From Amycolatopsis sp. NBRC 101858 (GTDB lineage: Bacteria > Actinomycetota > Actinomycetes > Mycobacteriales > Pseudonocardiaceae): a stretch of 64,000 nt of DNA. Where the stretch lies: NCBI RefSeq assembly GCF_030269325.1, contig NZ_BSTD01000001.1:1132681-1196680 (forward strand), read 5' to 3'. The notes under the pieces are model-generated. The model was not told where the DNA came from. It ran no database searches and saw only the letters and a list, made by a program, of their open reading frames with translations. The position numbers and the translations under genes are program-made. Position 1 is the first letter of the stretch, and each line of letters starts with the position of its first letter. Shown piece after piece: positions 34,064 through 42,141 of this stretch.

Positions 34064-34888
34064 TCACCCCACCCGCCACAGCGCCGGGACGGCCGGAGGC
34101 TCCCAGCCCGGCTGGGCGGTGTGCCCCTGCAGGCAGACATAGCCCTGGCCGCCGTAGGTGACCCGGGCGCCCGCCGCGTAGCTCGTGCCCGCCGCCCAGG
34201 TACTGCCCCCGGGCGGGGTCGAGGTCGGCGGCGTGGACGCAGGCGGGGTCGACGTCGGGGTCTGCGGGACGTTCAGCACGAAGTCGAACGCGGCTTCCTT
34301 CGCGGTGCCGTTGTCCCGCACGGTCATCAGCAGCCGCGCGTCGAAGATCGTGTCGGTGTTGTTCCGCGGCTCGTTCGGGAAGTAGAGCTGGGTCGTGAGG
34401 ATCGGCCGGCCGGGCGCCTGGACCTTGACGTGGATGTGCCGGGTGCGGCCGGGGTAGAGGCCGGGCACGATCGTGGAGAGCCGGAACGCGCCCTGTGCGT
34501 CGGTGTACTGGTGGCCGCGGAAGGTGTAGCCGGCGCTGTCGTAGGCGCCGTTGACGTCCGCCTGCCAGAAGTCCAGCAGCGCGCGGTTCACCGGCAGGCA
34601 GGCGCGCCCGAAGACGTAGCCGGACACCGTCAGGCGCGTGCCTTGGGTGCCGGGAGTGACCAGGTCGGTCCGTTCCGGCGAGTTCGGCTTGAAGTAGGGC
34701 CCTTCGGTCTGCTCGATCGTCGGCTCGTCACCGTCGTGGCACGCCGGGGTCAGTTCCGGGGCCTGGCCGCCGGCGACGGTCGTGCGGGCGAGCGCCGGCC
34801 CGCCGATCAGGGCGACCGGCGCGGCGACGCCGGCGGCCAGCGCGGCGCGCAGCACCGTCTTGCGGCTGAGCTTGGTGTCCTCGTCCAT
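34064..34888 (-). CDS. Secreted intradiol ring-cleavage dioxygenase with C-terminal CBM5/12
   Basis: 274 residues from ATG at 34888 (GAGGAG upstream). A twin-arginine-like signal (SRKTVLRAALAAGVAAP) is followed by the intradiol dioxygenase domain: PYFKP, GYVFGRACLPVNRALLDFW, and the iron ligands His in GRTRHIHVKV. A Ser/Thr/Pro linker leads to about 45 residues of CBM5/12 character (WAAGTSYAAGARVTYGGQGY). The same fusion is known from SACTE_2871 of Streptomyces sp. SirexAA-E, a secreted catechol dioxygenase with an aromatic-polymer-binding module. It probably opens catechols released from lignin or plant phenolics. An AraC regulator is encoded just upstream on the same strand. Confidence 0.85.
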   Translation of the reverse strand: MDEDTKLSRKTVLRAALAAGVAAPVALIGGPALARTTVAGGQAPELTPACHDGDEPTIEQTEGPYFKPNSPERTDLVTPGTQGTRLTVSGYVFGRACLPVNRALLDFWQADVNGAYDSAGYTFRGHQYTDAQGAFRLSTIVPGLYPGRTRHIHVKVQAPGRPILTTQLYFPNEPRNNTDTIFDARLLMTVRDNGTAKEAAFDFVLNVPQTPTSTPPASTPPTSTPPGGSTWAAGTSYAAGARVTYGGQGYVCLQGHTAQPGWEPPAVPALWRVG

Positions 34889-34966
34889 GCCTGCTCCTCG
34901 CGGGGGCGTCGGGAATCCCCTCGAACGTAGGCAGCGCACCGGGTCCGCGACGATGGACTGGCTCGG

Positions 34967-35785
34967 TCAGTCGTGGTGATTCTCCCCGCCGCGGCGGAAG
35001 TCGCCGGGGCTCAGCCCGGTTTCGCGGCGGAAGAACCGGCAGAAGTAGGCCGGGTCGGCGAACCCGACGCGGGTCGCGACCTGGCGCACGGTGAGGTCCG
35101 TCCGCAGCAGGAACCGCTGGGCCTCCCGGGTGCGCGCCTCGCGCAGCAACTGCGCGGCGGTGCGGCCGGTCGCGGCCTTCACGGCCTCGGTGAGGTGCCC
35201 CGGCGTGACGCCGATGCGCCGGGCGTGCGCGGACACCGACCACAGCCCGAGGTCCGGGCGGCCGGCGAGCCGGGCGAACTCCGCCGCCACCGCTCCGGCG
35301 GGCGCGGGCGGCGGCGTCCCCAGCAGCCGTCCGGCGCGCACGACCAGGACGTGCACCAGGGCCCGCAGCACGGACTCTTCGCCGTGGCGGTGTTCCTCTT
35401 CGAGGTCGGCGATCACCCGCGTGACGGCCGCGTCGGCGCGCGCGTCCAGCCGGAGCCACGGCTGTTCGCTCAGCCGCCGCAGCAGTTCGCGGTCGGCCGG
35501 GTGGTCGAGGAGGAAGTCGTCGGTGAACAGGACGACGTGGCCGGTCAGGCCGCGCACGCCGGCCCACTGGTGCACCTGCCCCGGCGCGATGACGGCGAGC
35601 TGCGGCGGCCGCAGCGGCCGGCGCGTCAGGTCGAGGACGTGCGCGCCGGTGCCGCCGGTGATGTGGACGAGCTCGTGGAAGGTGTGCCGGTGCGGGAACT
35701 CCGCGCGTGAGAGCGGCCCGATCTCGGCGAACGTGCCGACCGCGAACGGCGGTGCGTGCGGGGCCGGCACCTCCAGCCGGTGCAT
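34967..35785 (-). CDS. AraC-family transcriptional regulator
   Basis: 272 residues from ATG at 35785, with GGGGGAG six bases upstream; an in-frame ATG at 35848 also has a fair site but would add 21 residues of atypical codon use. The N-terminal cupin domain contains FPHRHTFHELVHITGGTGAH, and the C-terminal pair of AraC helix-turn-helices includes LTVRQVATRVGFADPAYFCR and FRRETGLSPGDFR. It probably activates the downstream secreted dioxygenase, 78 nt away. A DasR-like half-operator lies about 100 nt upstream. Confidence 0.85.
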   Translation of the reverse strand: MHRLEVPAPHAPPFAVGTFAEIGPLSRAEFPHRHTFHELVHITGGTGAHVLDLTRRPLRPPQLAVIAPGQVHQWAGVRGLTGHVVLFTDDFLLDHPADRELLRRLSEQPWLRLDARADAAVTRVIADLEEEHRHGEESVLRALVHVLVVRAGRLLGTPPPAPAGAVAAEFARLAGRPDLGLWSVSAHARRIGVTPGHLTEAVKAATGRTAAQLLREARTREAQRFLLRTDLTVRQVATRVGFADPAYFCRFFRRETGLSPGDFRRGGENHHD

Positions 35786-35874
35786 CGGCAGCTCCCCCGC
35801 CCGAGGCCGTTCGCAGGGCGTTCCGGGCGGAACGGTCGTACCGCGCATGGTCTCGTCCCTTCGCCGTCCGGGCG

Positions 35875-35890
35875 AAAAGTCTAGACCAAT
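35875..35890. promoter_or_regulatory. Possible DasR-like site upstream of AraC gene
   Basis: The 16 bases, centred on palindromic GTCTAGAC, match the DasR consensus at 12 positions; the left arm is poor (AAAA) and the right arm (GACCAAT) is good. It lies about 90-105 nt before the AraC start at 35785. It could equally be a chance match. Confidence 0.35.
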
Positions 35891-35947
35891 GTGCGTGCGG
35901 TTCGCCGGGTTTGCCCCGATGGTCGCAATCCGATGGTCGGACGCGAA

Positions 35948-35980
35948 AACGGGGCCGGTCCACTGTGGACCGGCCCCGTT
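35948..35980 (-). terminator. Terminator of the LAxTG surface-protein gene
   Basis: AACGGGGCCGGTCCAC and GTGGACCGGCCCCGTT are perfect 16-base complements with a single base between them. Read leftwards the stem ends in TTTT. It lies 20 nt after the stop codon at 36000. Confidence 0.92.
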
Positions 35981-35999
35981 CCCGGGTGCTTACTGGCGC

Positions 36000-37142
36000 T
36001 TACGCGCGGCTGCGACGCCGGTTCAGCAGCAGCATCAGCGCGCCGCCGCCGAGCAGCAGGCCGCCGACGGTGAACGGAACCGCGGCGTCGACACCGGTGT
36101 TGGCGAGGTCGCCGCCACCGCCGTTCGAACCGGCCGGGGTGCTCGGCGCGGTGCTCGGGGCACCGGCCTCGGTCCAGCTGGCGGCCGCGTTCGCGGTCAC
36201 CTCGGTCTTCTCCGAGTCGGCGACGATCAGCGACTGCGCCGGCTTCTTCGCGTAGTTGTCGGCGACGAACAGGCGGCCGGTGTCCAGCTCGCCGGTGGCC
36301 TTGAGGGTGAAGGCGCCCTTGCCCGGCGTGGTGCCCGCCGGGACGTCGACGAACAGCTTGCTGCCGTCCTTGACGTCCGAGCCCTTCAGCTCCTTGCCGT
36401 CGGCGTCGGTGATCTTGACGCCCTCGGGCAGCTGGCTGGTCAGCGAGGTGACGTCCCCGCTGGTGGCGACGCTGTACGGGCCGATCTTGCCACCGGCCGT
36501 GCCCTCGGTCTTGTCCGCGGCGATGTTCAGCGTCGGCTTCGGCTGCTCGCCGATGCCCTTGTTCTGGTCACCGGTGAAGTACGCGTAGAGCGCGGCGACG
36601 TCGGCGTTCGCGTCGGCCGAGTTCTCCTCGGCCAGCGGCTTGGTGGCGTCCAGGTTCACGCCGTCGCTGAAGTGCCACACGGCGGCCTGCGTCGCGGCGA
36701 TGGCCTCGCGCTCGGAGACGCCGTCGTGGACCTCGACGCCGGCCTTCTTCAGCGCCTTGCCCAGCGCGTCGAGGCCGGTGCCCGGGTAGCCGTTGTGCAG
36801 CACCCAGTTGATCTTCGCGCTGTTGGCCTTGAACGGGCCTTCGGCGGGGTACTTGTTCCACGGCCGCTCGACCATGTCGACGTCGGTGCGCAGGCCGACG
36901 GTGATCTGCACGCAGTAGAGCTTCAGCGTGCTGCCGTTGGAGAGCTTCATCTCGAACAGTTCGGCGATGTAGTCGCCGCCCTTGCCGAGGTTGAGCCGGT
37001 ACCCGACCGTGCCACCGTGCTCGTCGACACGGCCGCGAGCGGCACCATCGTCGGCGAGAGCGGCCGGCGAGCTGATCATCACGGCAGCGGCCGCGGCGAG
37101 AGCCGCGATCCCGCCACGCACGAGAGTGGACCTGACCTGCAT
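36000..37142 (-). CDS. Cell-wall-anchored TQxA thioester-domain protein (LAxTG)
   Basis: 380 residues from ATG at 37142, AGGAG four bases upstream. A signal peptide ends at ALA. The N-terminal domain has the cysteine of an internal thioester in LKLYCVQI and the TQxA signature in AIAATQAAVWHFSDG, as in TQxA adhesins that bond covalently to host or surface amines. A second Ig-like domain (about 215-325) and a Ser/Pro/Gly linker follow. The end is a complete sorting signal: LANTG, hydrophobic helix, RRRSRA. LAxTG is recognised by class E sortases; none is in the window, the nearby enzyme at 5175 being class F. It is monocistronic with its own strong terminator. Confidence 0.88.
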   Translation of the reverse strand: MQVRSTLVRGGIAALAAAAAVMISSPAALADDGAARGRVDEHGGTVGYRLNLGKGGDYIAELFEMKLSNGSTLKLYCVQITVGLRTDVDMVERPWNKYPAEGPFKANSAKINWVLHNGYPGTGLDALGKALKKAGVEVHDGVSEREAIAATQAAVWHFSDGVNLDATKPLAEENSADANADVAALYAYFTGDQNKGIGEQPKPTLNIAADKTEGTAGGKIGPYSVATSGDVTSLTSQLPEGVKITDADGKELKGSDVKDGSKLFVDVPAGTTPGKGAFTLKATGELDTGRLFVADNYAKKPAQSLIVADSEKTEVTANAAASWTEAGAPSTAPSTPAGSNGGGGDLANTGVDAAVPFTVGGLLLGGGALMLLLNRRRSRA

Positions 37143-37355
37143 AAATCTCCTATCCGAGCCCGAACCACGACAGAGGGACCGCACGCCCCCGCCGACGGCC
37201 ACCGATTCGGGTGAGCGATCACCCGGTCAAGCGAGACCGGAGCTTACACGGACCCAACAAGCGCTACGCGCGGTGTCCCCATTAACTCGAATGGGCCGTG
37301 GAACCGCATAAAACGGTCGGAAAGAAAGGTGCAAGTTGCGATTAATCCGGGGCCC

Positions 37356-37976
37356 TCAGGCACCCACTTGGCCTACCGCCGGACGCAGCCCCGACGCCAT
37401 CTTCCCGATGACGGCGGCGTACTCCGCCTTGAGCCGGGGCTTGTCCACTTCGGACGCCTCGGCCAGTGCCATCCCGGCCGTGCCGAGCATGCCGAACACC
37501 AGGCGCGTCGTGGTTTCCAGGGGCTGGTCGTCGATGTCGCCGCCCTCCACCAGGGCCTTGATCAGCTGCTCGACGAGCCCGTAGGCGTACTGCTCCTCGG
37601 CCGCCTGCCAGCGCAGCCAGCCGAGGGCGAGCGGCGCCTCCTGCCAGACGAGCTTGCCGTACACCGGGTCGCAGCAGCGGTCGAGGAACACGTCGAGCGC
37701 CGCGAAAGCCGCCGACCACGGGTCGGCCGCCCGGGCCGCCGCCGTCGCCGACAGTTCCATCGCCTCGGTCTCGAGCTGGGCGAAAACCGCCTCGAACAAT
37801 GCCGTCTTGTTCGCGAAGTGGTGGTAGATCGCGCCGCGCGTGGCCTGGATGTCGGCGGCGATGTCCTCCAGCGCCGCGCCGGTGAAGCCGTGCTCGGCGA
37901 ACCGGCGGGTCGCCGCCGTCAGCAGGGCGGCCCGGGTGGCCTCGGAGTACTGCTCCCGCCGGCTCTTGGTCGACAT
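37356..37976 (-). CDS. TetR-family repressor
   Basis: 206 residues from ATG at 37976. The N-terminal helix-turn-helix reads ALEDIAADIQATRGAIYHHF, canonical for TetR. The C-terminal ligand domain is helical (WSAAFAALDVFLDRCC). An upstream in-frame ATG at 37994 overlaps the operator and is less likely. It is divergent from a cytochrome P450 gene 60 nt away and almost certainly represses it, together with its own promoter, through the paired palindromes between them. Confidence 0.88.
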   Translation of the reverse strand: MSTKSRREQYSEATRAALLTAATRRFAEHGFTGAALEDIAADIQATRGAIYHHFANKTALFEAVFAQLETEAMELSATAAARAADPWSAAFAALDVFLDRCCDPVYGKLVWQEAPLALGWLRWQAAEEQYAYGLVEQLIKALVEGGDIDDQPLETTTRLVFGMLGTAGMALAEASEVDKPRLKAEYAAVIGKMASGLRPAVGQVGA

Positions 37977-37990
37977 GCGCAAAGCATAGG

Positions 37991-38025
37991 ACATACACTG
38001 TGCATGTCACCGACACAGTGCATGT
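37991..38025. promoter_or_regulatory. Tandem TetR operator between tetR and P450
   Basis: ACATACACTGTGCATGT (37991-38007) is a 17-base palindrome with 14 matching positions. The half-site GTGCATGT recurs 18 bases further at 38018-38025. The spacing suggests two dimers side by side on a site covering both promoters. Confidence 0.7.
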
Positions 38026-38035
38026 GGGGGTTGCC

Positions 38036-39247
38036 ATGACCGACGTCAACGAGCTCCTGTTCAACCCGTTCGCGCCCGGCTTCTTCGAGAACCCGTACGA
38101 GCAGTACAAGATGCTGCGTGACGAGGACCCGGTGCAGGAGCACCCGCTGGGGTTCTGGTTCGTCTCGCGCTACGAAGACGTCTCGACGCTGCTTAAGGCC
38201 GGGCTCTCGGTGGAGGTCGGGAACCTGGCCGAGTCGCCGTTCGAGTACTTCGCCGCGGACGAGGACCCGGGCGCGCTGAACCTCTCGATGCTCGACCGCG
38301 ACCCGCCCGACCACACGCGGCTGCGTTCGCTGGTCACGAAGGTCTTCACCCGCCGCGCGATCGCGGCTCTGGAGCCAAAGATCGTCGGCCTCGTGGACGC
38401 GTCCCTGGACCGCATGGCCGAGAAGGGCGACTCGGACCTGGTCGAGGAGCTGGCGTTCCCGCTCCCGTTCGCGGTGATCTCCGAGATGCTCGGCATGCCG
38501 CCGACCGACCACTCGCGGATCCGCGAGCTGAGCGGAACCCTGGTGCGCTCGCTGGAGATCGTCGCCGACGAGGAGACGGCCCGCGCGATCATGGCGGCCG
38601 ACGCCGAGCTGAGCGCGATCACCCGCGAGGTGATCGCGTGGAAGCGCGACCACCCGGCGGACGACCTGCTCACGGCCCTGATCCAAGCCGAGCACGACGG
38701 CCAGGTCCTCGACGGCGACGAGCTGGTCGCCCAGGTGGTCCTGCTGTACGTCGCCGGCCACGAGACGACGGTCAACCTGATCGCGAACGGCGTCAACGCG
38801 CTGCTGCGCGCCCCCGCGCAACTGGCCTTGCTGCGAGCCCAGCCGGATCTCGCGGCGAACGCGGTGGAGGAGTTCTTGCGCTACGACTCCCCGGTCCAGC
38901 AGACCCGTCGCGTCACGACGTCCCCGTACGAGGTGGCGGGGCGCATCATCCCGCCGGGAACATTCGTGCTGGCGTGCTTGGGATCAGCGAACCGCGACGA
39001 GCGTTTCTTCGGCCCGGACGCTGCCGAGCTGCGCCTGGACCGCCCGAACGCCCGCAACCAGGTGTCGTTCGGCGCGGGCCCCCACCATTGTCTGGGGGCG
39101 GCACTGGCCCGCCTCGAAGGCCAGGTAGCCGTCAGCCGGCTGGTGCAGCGGTTCCCGGAGCTGGGTTTCGCGGGCGAGCTGGAGTGGAACGGCCGGATCA
39201 ACCTGCGCGGACCGGCGAAGTTCCCGGTCACGGTGAACGCCGGCTGA
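38036..39247 (+). CDS. Cytochrome P450
   Basis: 403 residues from ATG at 38036. All class hallmarks are present: I-helix AGHETT, the K-helix ExxR in EEFLRYDSP, and the haem loop FGAGPHHCLGAALARLE with the cysteine ligand. Length and features fit soluble actinobacterial CYP enzymes (CYP105/107-like) that hydroxylate small molecules using separate ferredoxin partners; none is adjacent. It is controlled by the divergent TetR gene, which suggests induction by its substrate. Confidence 0.92.
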   Translation: MTDVNELLFNPFAPGFFENPYEQYKMLRDEDPVQEHPLGFWFVSRYEDVSTLLKAGLSVEVGNLAESPFEYFAADEDPGALNLSMLDRDPPDHTRLRSLVTKVFTRRAIAALEPKIVGLVDASLDRMAEKGDSDLVEELAFPLPFAVISEMLGMPPTDHSRIRELSGTLVRSLEIVADEETARAIMAADAELSAITREVIAWKRDHPADDLLTALIQAEHDGQVLDGDELVAQVVLLYVAGHETTVNLIANGVNALLRAPAQLALLRAQPDLAANAVEEFLRYDSPVQQTRRVTTSPYEVAGRIIPPGTFVLACLGSANRDERFFGPDAAELRLDRPNARNQVSFGAGPHHCLGAALARLEGQVAVSRLVQRFPELGFAGELEWNGRINLRGPAKFPVTVNAG

Positions 39248-39250
39248 CCT

Positions 39251-40570
39251 TCAGCCCGCTGTCGGCGCCGCGGTGACCTGGTCCGGCGCGGGCCACCCCG
39301 ACCGGCTTTGGAAGTACTGGGAAGCTTCGGGGCTGTCGTTGAACTCGAGGATGGTCCCGAGCTTCTCCGCCAGGACGGCGCGGACCTCCTGCGGCGTGAT
39401 GAAGAAGAATTCACGCCGCAGGTTCACCCGGTTCAGCCGTCGGTCGGCGAAGATGTCGTGCAGCTCGTTCTCGAGAGCCACCGCGTCCTCCGAGAAGTGC
39501 AGGAGGTGGGTGTCGAAGGGGAACGGCACCGAAGCGTCGCCGAGTTCGAGGATGCGGTCCCTCGGTTCGAGCCGCCGGGTCATCCCGATCTTGACCACCT
39601 TGTCACCGAATGCACCGATGTTGCTGATGACGTACACGTACCCCGCGCGGATGTTCGCGATCCGGTAGTCGTTCTGAGCGATCGCACGGTCGATCGCCGA
39701 CAGCCGGTCTCGAAGGTCTCCGGCTTCCTCGTCTTTGCCCTGTTCCGCGAGTTTCGCCAGGGCGTTGGCGTAGTGATCACGTTCCTTCTCGAGCCGATCG
39801 CGTTCGGCCTGCAACTCCGCTTCGGCTCGTTTCTCCTCGCGCAGACGCTCGCGTTCGGCCCTCGCCGCTTCTCGTTCCTCCTGCACTTTGAACTGGTAAT
39901 CACCAGTCAGCTCGATCTCACGCAGACGGAGGTCGTGGTACTCGGGCGAGACTCGCATCTCCATCATCTTGCCGAGCTTCGCGATCGCCTCGACCGATCT
40001 GTCGAGACGCTGTTTCGCCGAAGCGACGGTTCCGGCGCGCACCGATCGGACACAGTTGTCGGCCTCGGCGTTGTACGTGCGGAGCATCAGCTTCGAGAAA
40101 TCCGCGGTCATCTTCCGCCCTTGGGCCAACGAGTTGTTGTAGGCGAATCGTTCGGCCGCGAGGATGGCGTTGCCATCCTTCACGAAGTCCCTGACGTCCT
40201 GACGGATCGAGGCAAGGGCTTCCTTGTACTGGAGGGCGCTCTCGAGGGGGTGGTGGTACTCGTAGATCCCGACCTGCTGCAGCAGAACTGCGTCATCGAG
40301 CTCGACCAGCTCGCTCCGCGCCCGCGCTATTCGCTGACGGAGTTCCTGCAACTCCTGCTGAGCCGATGCTCGGAGCGCCTCATCCTCGGAAAGGCCTGCC
40401 GGTGCCGCGCGCTCTTCAGTGACCGCCGCCGCCGGTTCGTCGAGCACCCAGAACTGCCAGCCGAAGGGGGCGGGCGGCCACGCCGGAGGAGGCTGCCAAC
40501 CTTGCGGCGGCACCCACCCCGGTTCGGGCAACGGCCATCCCGGCGGCGGAGCGAATCGCAAGCCGTTCAC
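39251..40570 (-). CDS. DUF4041/GIY-YIG (T5orf172-type) nuclease-like protein
   Basis: 439 residues from ATG at 40570. The first 45 residues are Pro/Trp-rich (PPGWP, EPGW, PQGWQ). A helical middle (about 80-260) corresponds to DUF4041, then a coiled coil of Glu/Arg (about 225-290). The C-terminal 110 residues are a T5orf172/Mug113 GIY-YIG domain: GYVYVISNIG, VKIGMTRR, ALENELHDIF and REFFFITPQEV. Catalytic Tyr, Arg and Glu positions appear retained. The family occurs in phages, plasmids and genomic islands; its substrate is uncertain. It is second in a two-gene operon, 25 nt after a coiled-coil partner. Confidence 0.8.
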   Translation of the reverse strand: MNGLRFAPPPGWPLPEPGWVPPQGWQPPPAWPPAPFGWQFWVLDEPAAAVTEERAAPAGLSEDEALRASAQQELQELRQRIARARSELVELDDAVLLQQVGIYEYHHPLESALQYKEALASIRQDVRDFVKDGNAILAAERFAYNNSLAQGRKMTADFSKLMLRTYNAEADNCVRSVRAGTVASAKQRLDRSVEAIAKLGKMMEMRVSPEYHDLRLREIELTGDYQFKVQEEREAARAERERLREEKRAEAELQAERDRLEKERDHYANALAKLAEQGKDEEAGDLRDRLSAIDRAIAQNDYRIANIRAGYVYVISNIGAFGDKVVKIGMTRRLEPRDRILELGDASVPFPFDTHLLHFSEDAVALENELHDIFADRRLNRVNLRREFFFITPQEVRAVLAEKLGTILEFNDSPEASQYFQSRSGWPAPDQVTAAPTAG

Positions 40571-40595
40571 CGGAAACTCCTCCTGGTGACGGCGA

Positions 40596-41864
40596 TCATC
40601 CGCGAACGCCCTTCTTGTCGTCGATCGGCGTCATGCGGTGCGGCGCCTTCGACACCACGGCACGAAGATGCTTCAACGTCTCCGACGGAGTGATCCTGGC
40701 GAGGTCGATCTCCGCGAAGTCCTCGCGGCTGACCGCCAACGCGATGAGCCGGACGAACACGTCCTTGCCGACCGCCGGGTCGACGTGGTTGACCCCGCCG
40801 ACCAGGGAGATGCTGTCGATGTGGCCGGCTCGGTCCGACTCCCACACCTCGTGCACGGTCCGCAGTGTCATGTTGTTGACCAGCTCGGCGTACCGGACAC
40901 TGGTATCCCGCTGCGGCAGCTTGGTTTCCGCGATCTCGTCGCCGGCGCGCACGTAACGGAAGGCCTTGGTCGCCGGGATGACGTCGGGCGGAGGGAACAC
41001 CAGCGTGATGGACAGCTCCCGGAGCTCGGCGTCGTAGGAGAAGTCGACGTCGCTGTGGGCGGCGATCACCTCCGGGTAGATGGAGTTGCCGAAGACGATG
41101 CCGATGTATTCGTCGACCGCCTCGGACTCCCCGGCGGCAAGGTGCGCGATCAGGTCGTCGAGCCGCTGGTTCTCTTCGTCCACGACTCGCTGGCGTTCGT
41201 CACACTCGGCGTCATACTGCTTTCGGTCACCGGCCAGCTTTCGCAGCCGTTCACCCTCCGCCGCTTGGTGCTGCGCGGCGGCGAACTGCTGCTGCTGGGC
41301 AATCTGCGACGCGACGGTGCGCCAAGCCGCGTGAGCTTGCTGGAACTGGGTTTGGGCCGCGGCCACCGCCGCGGCGTGCTTCTTCTTGGCGAAGACGGCC
41401 GAGAAGCCTTCCGGAGCCGCCGGCGGCCGGAAAAAGGGCTCCGGAGGGACGACAATCGGTGGCGGCGGCGGTGTCGGGGCGAGGTGCGCGGACTGGAACG
41501 GCGGATGCTGGGCCACGCGGCGGAGCTTTTCCAAGTCGACATAGTCGTCGACGGCCAAAGTCGACTCGAGCACGGTGTCGATCGCGGCGAGCTCTTCGCG
41601 CAGGTCGGCGTTGAGCGATTCCACCTTGGTTTGCTGGGCCTCGACGTGAAGCCGTTTCGCTTCCCGCTCCGCCTGCGCCGCCGCTTGCGCGGAGGCACGC
41701 GTCATGCGTTCGCGCGCCACCGCGGCAGCGGCTTGGGCACGGTGCATTTCCCGCTCGAGGCGCACCCGTTCGCGCTCCGCCGCGGCGGCCTGCCGTGCCC
41801 GCTCTTTCTGTGCCTTCGCCGCTTGGTACTGCATCTCGGCGAAGAACCCGCGCCGACGCCCCAT
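40596..41864 (-). CDS. Coiled-coil protein of unknown function, partner of GIY-YIG gene
   Basis: 422 residues from ATG at 41864, with GGAGG seven bases upstream. The first 100 residues are an Ala/Glu/Arg/Gln coiled coil (MGRRRGFFAEMQYQAAKAQK start), followed by a Pro-rich linker (APTPPPPPIVVPPEP), a second coiled coil (about 185-265), and a globular C-terminal domain of about 160 residues (SDVDFSYDAELRELSITLVF, ISLVGGVNHVDPAVGKD). I do not recognise the C-terminal domain. Codon bias is slightly less GC-extreme than in neighbours. It leads a two-gene operon whose second gene is a GIY-YIG protein, and lies directly downstream of a tRNA 3' end. Confidence 0.7.
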   Translation of the reverse strand: MGRRRGFFAEMQYQAAKAQKERARQAAAAERERVRLEREMHRAQAAAAVARERMTRASAQAAAQAEREAKRLHVEAQQTKVESLNADLREELAAIDTVLESTLAVDDYVDLEKLRRVAQHPPFQSAHLAPTPPPPPIVVPPEPFFRPPAAPEGFSAVFAKKKHAAAVAAAQTQFQQAHAAWRTVASQIAQQQQFAAAQHQAAEGERLRKLAGDRKQYDAECDERQRVVDEENQRLDDLIAHLAAGESEAVDEYIGIVFGNSIYPEVIAAHSDVDFSYDAELRELSITLVFPPPDVIPATKAFRYVRAGDEIAETKLPQRDTSVRYAELVNNMTLRTVHEVWESDRAGHIDSISLVGGVNHVDPAVGKDVFVRLIALAVSREDFAEIDLARITPSETLKHLRAVVSKAPHRMTPIDDKKGVRG

Positions 41865-42040
41865 CGATATGCCTCCGACCTCAGCGATCCCAGTTCTGTA
41901 GATATCGCTGTGCCGGACTGGATGTTTCACACCCGGGCGATCATCCGGACAATCGGAAACCCAACCGTGATCGTTGGTTTTCCACCGAAGCCGAGTCCAG
42001 TTTGTCGCACCTCGAGGCGTGCGCGGCCGACCAAGGTGAG

Positions 42041-42117
42041 TGGTGCCCCCGACGGGGTTCGAACCCGCACTTTGTCGATTTTAAGTCGACTGCCTCTGCC
42101 AGTTGGGCTACGGGGGC
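42041..42117 (-). tRNA. tRNA with anticodon UAA, short variable loop (encoded CCA)
   Basis: On the minus strand the acceptor arms GCCCCCG and CGGGGGC pair perfectly. The D arm is GCC/GGC with GG in the loop, the anticodon stem is GTCGA/TCGAC around loop CTTAAAA, the variable loop is five bases (AAAGT), and the T arm GCGGG/CCCGT carries TTCGAAC. Discriminator A is followed by CCA. Positions 34-36 read TAA, which would decode the leucine codon UUA, but leucine tRNAs have a long variable arm and this one does not. Amino-acid identity is therefore uncertain. Its 5' end lies 24 bases downstream of the GH18 chitinase stop. Confidence 0.8.
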
Positions 42118-42141
42118 ACCGCACACTCTAGGTGATGGCCG

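Noticed and set aside
39251-42117. Integrated element using the tRNA as attachment site
   Set aside because: I found no repeat of the tRNA 3' end on the other side of the GIY-YIG genes and no integrase or excisionase; the defence-module idea is kept only as a hypothesis.
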